A stretch of DNA of 57,761 bases from G020353235 sp964569555 (GTDB lineage Bacteria > Chloroflexota > Dehalococcoidia > Dehalococcoidales > JAUYDJ01). Made by a program: the position numbers and the translations under genes. Below the pieces are notes generated by a model, which was given only the letters and a program-made list of their open reading frames with translations, made no database searches and was not told the DNA's origin. Shown piece by piece: positions 56,735 to 57,761 of the stretch (its first letter is position 1; every line of letters begins with the position of its first letter). The DNA lies in assembly GCA_964569555.1 (NCBI GenBank), contig CAZMTT010000001.1, positions 1 to 57,761 of the forward strand. Reading direction: 5' to 3'.

Positions 56735-57761
56735 ATGAGTATGGATATGTTTGAGCAGCAGGCTGAGGAACAGAAGGTGCCGCCGGCTGAGGAGCAGAAG
56801 ACGCCGCCGGCTGAGGAGCAGAAGACGCCGCCGGCTGAGAAAGAGAAGGCGCCGCCGGCACCACTGGCCACCCGGATGAGACCGGCCACGCTGGATGATT
56901 TTGTCGGCCAGCAGCACCTCATCGGCGCGGGACGGGTGCTACGAAAGGCGATTGATGACAATCGGCTGTTTTCTATTATCCTGTGGGGGCCACCGGGTAG
57001 CGGTAAGACTACCCTGGCTTACATTATTGCCGGTGCCACCGAATCGCACTTCAGCCCGATAAGCGCGGTTAGTGCCGGCGTGAACGACCTGAGGCGGATA
57101 ATAGAGGGGGCCAAGGGGCGTCTCCAGATGACACAACAGCGGACGATATTGTTTATCGATGAGATTCACCGCTTCAATAAGGCACAGCAGGATGCCATTC
57201 TGCCCTTTGTTGAGGACGGCACCGTCACCCTTATCGGCGCCACCACCGAAAACCCCTCTTTTGAGGTTATCTCGCCGCTCCTTTCCCGCTGCCAGGTCAT
57301 CACCCTGAGTCCCCTTAACCAGGAGGAGCTTAAGATTATCGTTACCCGCGCCTTGAAAGATAAAATGCGTGGTCTGGGCGGGCTCAATGTGGAGCTGGAC
57401 GCCGACGCCCTGAACCACCTGCTCACCATGTCCAACAGTGACGCCCGGATTGCCCTCAATGCTCTGGAGATTGCCGCCCTGGCCACACCCCCTGATGAGA
57501 ATGGTAAGCGCCGTGTTTCGCTGGCCACTATTGAGGATGCCCTTCAGCACAAGGCAGTCCGCTATGATAAAGGCGGCGAGAAGCACTTTGACCTTATCTC
57601 CGCCCTGCACAAGTCGATGCGGGGCTCCGACCCGAATGCGGCGCTATACTGGCTGGCCATAATGCTGGAGGCGGGGGAAGACCCGCTTTATATCGCCCGC
57701 CGGCTGGTGCGCTTTGCTTCTGAGGATGTCGGCATGGCTGACCCCCAGGCACTGGTCATTG
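56735..57761 (+). CDS. rarA: replication-associated recombination protein RarA (MgsA), 3' end cut off
   Basis: At least 342 residues, open at the right edge. The AAA+ domain has Walker A GPPGSGKTT (about 86-94), Walker B ILFIDEIHRF (about 138-147) and sensor 1 TTENPSF. The C-terminal part matches the RarA tetramerisation region (RRLVRFASEDVGMADP). An N-terminal extension (residues 5-45) holds 8-residue tandem repeats before RPATLDDFVGQQHL, where the family usually begins. The extension is unusual. AAGGGGGTG lies just before the ATG at 56735; ATG 56741 is the alternative. Confidence 0.9.
   Translation, partial: MSMDMFEQQAEEQKVPPAEEQKTPPAEEQKTPPAEKEKAPPAPLATRMRPATLDDFVGQQHLIGAGRVLRKAIDDNRLFSIILWGPPGSGKTTLAYIIAGATESHFSPISAVSAGVNDLRRIIEGAKGRLQMTQQRTILFIDEIHRFNKAQQDAILPFVEDGTVTLIGATTENPSFEVISPLLSRCQVITLSPLNQEELKIIVTRALKDKMRGLGGLNVELDADALNHLLTMSNSDARIALNALEIAALATPPDENGKRRVSLATIEDALQHKAVRYDKGGEKHFDLISALHKSMRGSDPNAALYWLAIMLEAGEDPLYIARRLVRFASEDVGMADPQALVI
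56758..56852. repeat. 24-bp tandem repeat (about four imperfect units)
   Basis: GCTGAGGAGCAGAAG-type units recur every 24 bases, encoding AEEQK-(V/T)PP repeats in the N-terminal extension of RarA. The units are nearly identical at the DNA level, consistent with slippage. Confidence 0.8.

Overview
The window (about 57.8 kb, roughly 55% GC by eye) looks like chromosomal DNA of a monoderm, mesophilic Chloroflexota, most likely a Dehalococcoidia relative. This is an inference. It rests on pilus genes without a secretin, an EF-G2, a bacterial GH3-family protein, an AmmeMemoRadiSam pair, an EtfBA pair and housekeeping genes of that flavour. I see no prophage, IS or CRISPR array.

Layout. Bases 1-54 are the 3' part of a tRNA-Val(UAC). 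A small membrane protein follows on the minus strand (217-594), preceded by a structured leader. Bases 833-9463 (+) hold a type IV pilus operon: pilB, pilC, two prepilins, a PilX-like protein, a PilO-like protein, a fused PilM-PilN, pilT and pilD, then two small DNA-binding proteins. Bases 10370-13694 hold a solo fabF overlapping an excisionase-type HTH gene, divergent from a GH3-family gene, with a perfect 21-bp palindrome between them. Bases 13738-20303 carry signalling genes: a membrane GAF-GGDEF-HD-GYP protein, a LuxR-type protein with a degenerate receiver, and a NarL-type kinase/regulator pair. A HAD phosphatase lies among them. Bases 20398-21019 are a monocistronic major pilin with its own promoter and terminator. 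Bases 21279-31189 (-) are a second, paralogous pilus operon in the same gene order, from a clear promoter at 31161-31189. It lacks pilT and pilD, so it probably shares those of the first operon.

Bases 31441-39693 (mostly minus) hold a Cys-rich small protein, TlpA and CcdA (thiol redox), a histidine phosphatase, two methyltransferases, thioredoxin, an MFS transporter, a DRG-like TGS GTPase and uvrC. Bases 39937-44545 (+) hold xerD, a tail-anchored small protein, pcm, a SpoIIM-like protein and EF-G2. Bases 44542-49453 (-) hold etfA, etfB, prmC, prfA and an NDP-sugar pyrophosphorylase. Bases 49615-50699 (+) hold hisA-hisI. Bases 50696-53135 (-) hold a DUF1385 protein, rpmE, rpmA, rplU and coaE. 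Bases 53252-57761 (+) hold an EamA transporter, the AmmeMemoRadiSam pair and the start of rarA, which runs off the end.

Themes. The two pilus operons, the separate pilin gene and the c-di-GMP protein between them suggest a regulated, dual-assembly pilus system. Its most unusual part is a PilO-like protein that has gained two tandem 134-residue copies of a pilin-like head. Two conserved genes, rplU and hisA, have no ATG/GTG/TTG start and appear to begin at ATT and ATC. Several promoters sit so close to their genes that the mRNAs would be leaderless or nearly so.
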